Below, one piece after another: positions 61,801 through 64,000 of a stretch of 64,000 nt of DNA (its first letter is position 1; each line of letters starts with the position of its first letter). Both the position numbers and the translations under genes were made by a program. Origin of the DNA: Phallusia mammillata (lineage: Eukaryota; Chordata; Ascidiacea; Phlebobranchia; Ascidiidae); the NCBI GenBank assembly GCA_003260075.1, contig QLIY01000192.1, positions 62,995-126,994 on the forward strand. The letters are read 5' to 3'. The notes beneath the pieces are model-generated. The model was not told the DNA's origin, did not search any database, and was given only the letters and a program-made list of their open reading frames with translations.

Positions 61801-64000
61801 ACCCGCCGCTGTAGTCAATCTAAAACAGAAACGTAGGACACGTAAAAAGCTGTCTTTTCGCTCAATTTTACATAGGACTTAGTTTGCAGCGTGATACAGA
61901 ATATGTTATTGTATTATAAAGCAATGAATGAATGACGTTCAGGTGCCGTTTGAAAGCAAAATTCCAAACACTATCATCTGATTGCAAGTGTGGGTCAAAA
62001 TATAAGTAATGTAGAGTACCAAACTTATTAGAACAGAAACAATATCAATTTATGCAACAAAATACTGTATATTTTAAAACATTGACAGAGGTTTGTTTGT
62101 TTCATTTTTATTCCCGGTGAACAGGCAACGTCTGGATGCGTCGAGCTGCCTATTAAGTAAGTTGAATCATCCATTTTTGTTGTTTTCGGCTTAGGCAATT
62201 GGTGACTTTAATTTAGTTCAACCCATCGGGCTCCAGTGAGTTGGTACAACGCCGCTCAGGTTTGTAGCTCAAAGGAAACACCACCGAAGACAAGGCGCTT
62301 GCTCTAACCACACAGCCATCTTGCCAGTTACAGGGTCTAAACTACGATTTAGAAGTTACAAAATTAAAACCCACCCGCAATCTTATCAAAGGCTTCAAAG
62401 GTTGTTTGGGATGACCTGATCTCTCGTCCTCAGCCAACATTAGAAGTTGCTCCACTCTTTCCTCGCATAGAGCTCTTGCCTGCTCCTCCAGGTCTTCATC
62501 GGATGCTACTCCTTTAGTGGAAATTCGATCTGAAAGTTTTATCGTCTCTACATACATTTGGCGCGGAGTTCGTAGTGGAATAATCTCATGTTTCATCTCA
62601 CGGCCGCGAATTTTCAACACAGCAATGTGCCTGAAAACAAAAGCAAAGTTTTCATCAAATTTATATAGCACCAGTCCAGCGATTGTTCAAAAAAGAAATT
62701 TGGCAAAGAAAAAGTACAATTGCTTATTTTAAATATAAGCCTTCTTTACACAAGCAACATAAGCTTAATTCAACAGGCCTAATTCCCCCCCAAAAAAATA
62801 AACTTAGAAGTTAACATTTCTAATAGAAGACGTTAGGTAAACCAATAAAATTCTGAATTTTTTTTCAAAAATCTCAAATTGTTGACAGATAAACACTGAT
62901 CCCGCAATATCATACATTTTTCTTGGATCATAACAAATGGATGACCCACTGGCAACCCCTAAAGACATTGTTTTATTGACATGCATCTAAATTGTAATGT
63001 TTGTCGAAAAAAAACATGAAGCACACAATGCACCCTAGAATCTAATACGAATTTAAAAACTTACTTTGGTTTTGATTCTCCTTCACATAATGAAGTGGCT
63101 ACTGAACTTCCTGGTTGCATGACAAAAAAGTTTTTTATGCTGTTCCACTCGGGTGTAATCCTACATTCATGTTCATGTCCCCAGATAATCAAATCGAAAA
63201 ATTCGTCAAGAAACTGTTCAGGTATGTAGTTCGTTGGGCCATGCTTTGCTCTGCACAATGATATGATGTCAAAAGTACAATATAAGGTAGGTTTCCAAGT
63301 GAGAACAAGTCTGATTTATTTTGTGTTGTATGCTAACATAAGTTAATTTCAAAACAATTGTAGTCATATATTGTATAACAAAGAAAACTGTGCCAGAAGT
63401 AAGCTGTAGAGTGGGTTACATTTTCTGACATGGCATTCAAAATATCTGATTCCAACCACTTGATCTGTAAAACTGACTTAACAAAAACAAATAACAATTT
63501 CAGGTAATTGCCTTATTTACAGTCAATTTGTCCTACTAAAATGGTCTAAAACTTTGTAATCTTTGAAAACAAGTTTCTGAGTTGCCATTATACAGTTCAT
63601 CACTGTTTTTATAATTATTTAACTTTGAATCCACTGACTCTACAACCCGAAGAAGAAGTTTCAAAAGTAGTAATTTTGAATAGTGTACAAACCTGTTCTG
63701 GTGAATAACAAACATGTTGAACCAATCATCCTTGTCTTCTTTTGGTCTCAGCATTGTGACAAGTCGTTTAGTAAACAATCTGTTCAGTCTCTCATCTCGA
63801 ATCGATCCTTATGAGTTTACAAAAATTGCATTTTGAATACAAAATAGTTTTATTATTTATGTACTATACCTACCAAGTCCAAACAAGGCCAGTTTGGTTG
63901 ACCCTTTTCTCAACAGAACTGGAGAAATGTTGATTGCATCTAGCTTTGTTTGTTTGCCAAAGTGATTTAGTAAGCCAGAGACACTAAGAATATCAATAGC
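58848..64000 (-). CDS. MRE11: MRE11 double-strand break repair nuclease (5' part beyond window)
   Basis: Exons, 5' to 3': 64000-63874 (cut by edge), 63807-63693, 63250-63065, 62630-62375, 61819-61690, 61232-61132, 60988-60854, 60551-60406, 60300-60190, 59789-59647, 59263-59073, 58895-58848. All join in frame and give 562 residues plus stop, matching the human protein from about residue 146 to its end. MRE11 is the nuclease of the MRE11-RAD50-NBS1 complex, acting in the nucleus on broken DNA ends. Manganese-binding histidines are visible in FVIHQNR and IIWGHEHEC. The capping domain ([14 protein letters not shown]) and RAD50-contact region follow. A glycine-arginine-rich tract ([14 protein letters not shown]) near 59770-59710 matches the methylated GAR motif of vertebrates. 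The C terminus is acidic then basic ([12 protein letters not shown]). The first phosphodiesterase motifs lie outside the window. Confidence 0.97.
62110..62340 (-). mobile_element. Possible degenerate tRNA-derived SINE
   Basis: On the minus strand, 62322-62301 reads as an A-box-like tRNA head (GATGGCTGTGTGGTTAGAGC) followed by CGCCTTGT, common in tRNA-derived SINEs. No clean B box follows, and no target-site duplication was found. It lies in an MRE11 intron. Confidence 0.3.

Overview
The window is nuclear DNA of an animal. Genes are split into many short exons with GT-AG introns of about 60 to 2,400 bp. The sequence is AT-rich and carries a tRNA-derived SINE and a hAT-type MITE, each with clear target-site duplications. 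The gene set (RasGRP, a plakin-repeat protein, a TRPA channel, MRE11) and the mix of kringle, fibronectin type II, trefoil and ShKT modules suggest an invertebrate deuterostome. An ascidian tunicate is my best guess, but this is inference and no species can be named from the sequence alone.

Layout. 1-979 (-): two 5' exons of an unidentified protein with an N-terminal hydrophobic segment, running off the left edge. 980-2972: intergenic. 2973-19766 (-): a RasGRP-type Ras activator (REM start, RasGEF, two EF hands, C1, disordered tail, C-terminal coiled coil); part of the REM region was not found. 19767-35273: about 15 kb with no supported gene, holding repeats and a 388-base G run that ends in an N. 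35274-38970 (-): a complete 930-residue protein with two plakin-repeat domains and no plakin or actin-binding domain. 41848-41956 (-): an isolated exon encoding a single-pass membrane anchor, which could be an alternative first exon of the plakin gene. 45146-57504 (+): a 27-exon TRPA channel of 1,668 residues. 58848-64000 (-): MRE11, the C-terminal 562 residues, continuing past the right edge.

The main discovery is in the TRPA gene. Between the exon for transmembrane segment S1 and the exon leading into S2 lie four exons that encode, in order, a kringle, a fibronectin type II domain, a trefoil domain and a ShKT domain. They read in one frame with the channel from first exon to last. The S1-S2 loop is extracellular in TRP channels, so the channel would carry a roughly 230-residue disulfide-rich ectodomain of the kind found in secreted proteases and matrix proteins. 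Each module is bounded by phase-1 introns, the classic mark of exon shuffling.

A second, technical pattern recurs. Four near-identical direct duplications (14.3, 18.9, 54.5 and 56.5 kb) each have a run of 10-12 G at the junction between copies, and a fifth (58.2 kb) has an N. Together with the long G runs at 3.7 and 30.1-30.6 kb this looks like haplotype or assembly artefact. The run at 3.7 kb breaks the RasGRP reading frame.

The genes do not form an obvious functional cluster. RasGRP (diacylglycerol and Ca2+ signalling to Ras) and TRPA (Ca2+ entry) could lie in one signalling path, but nothing in the sequence shows it.
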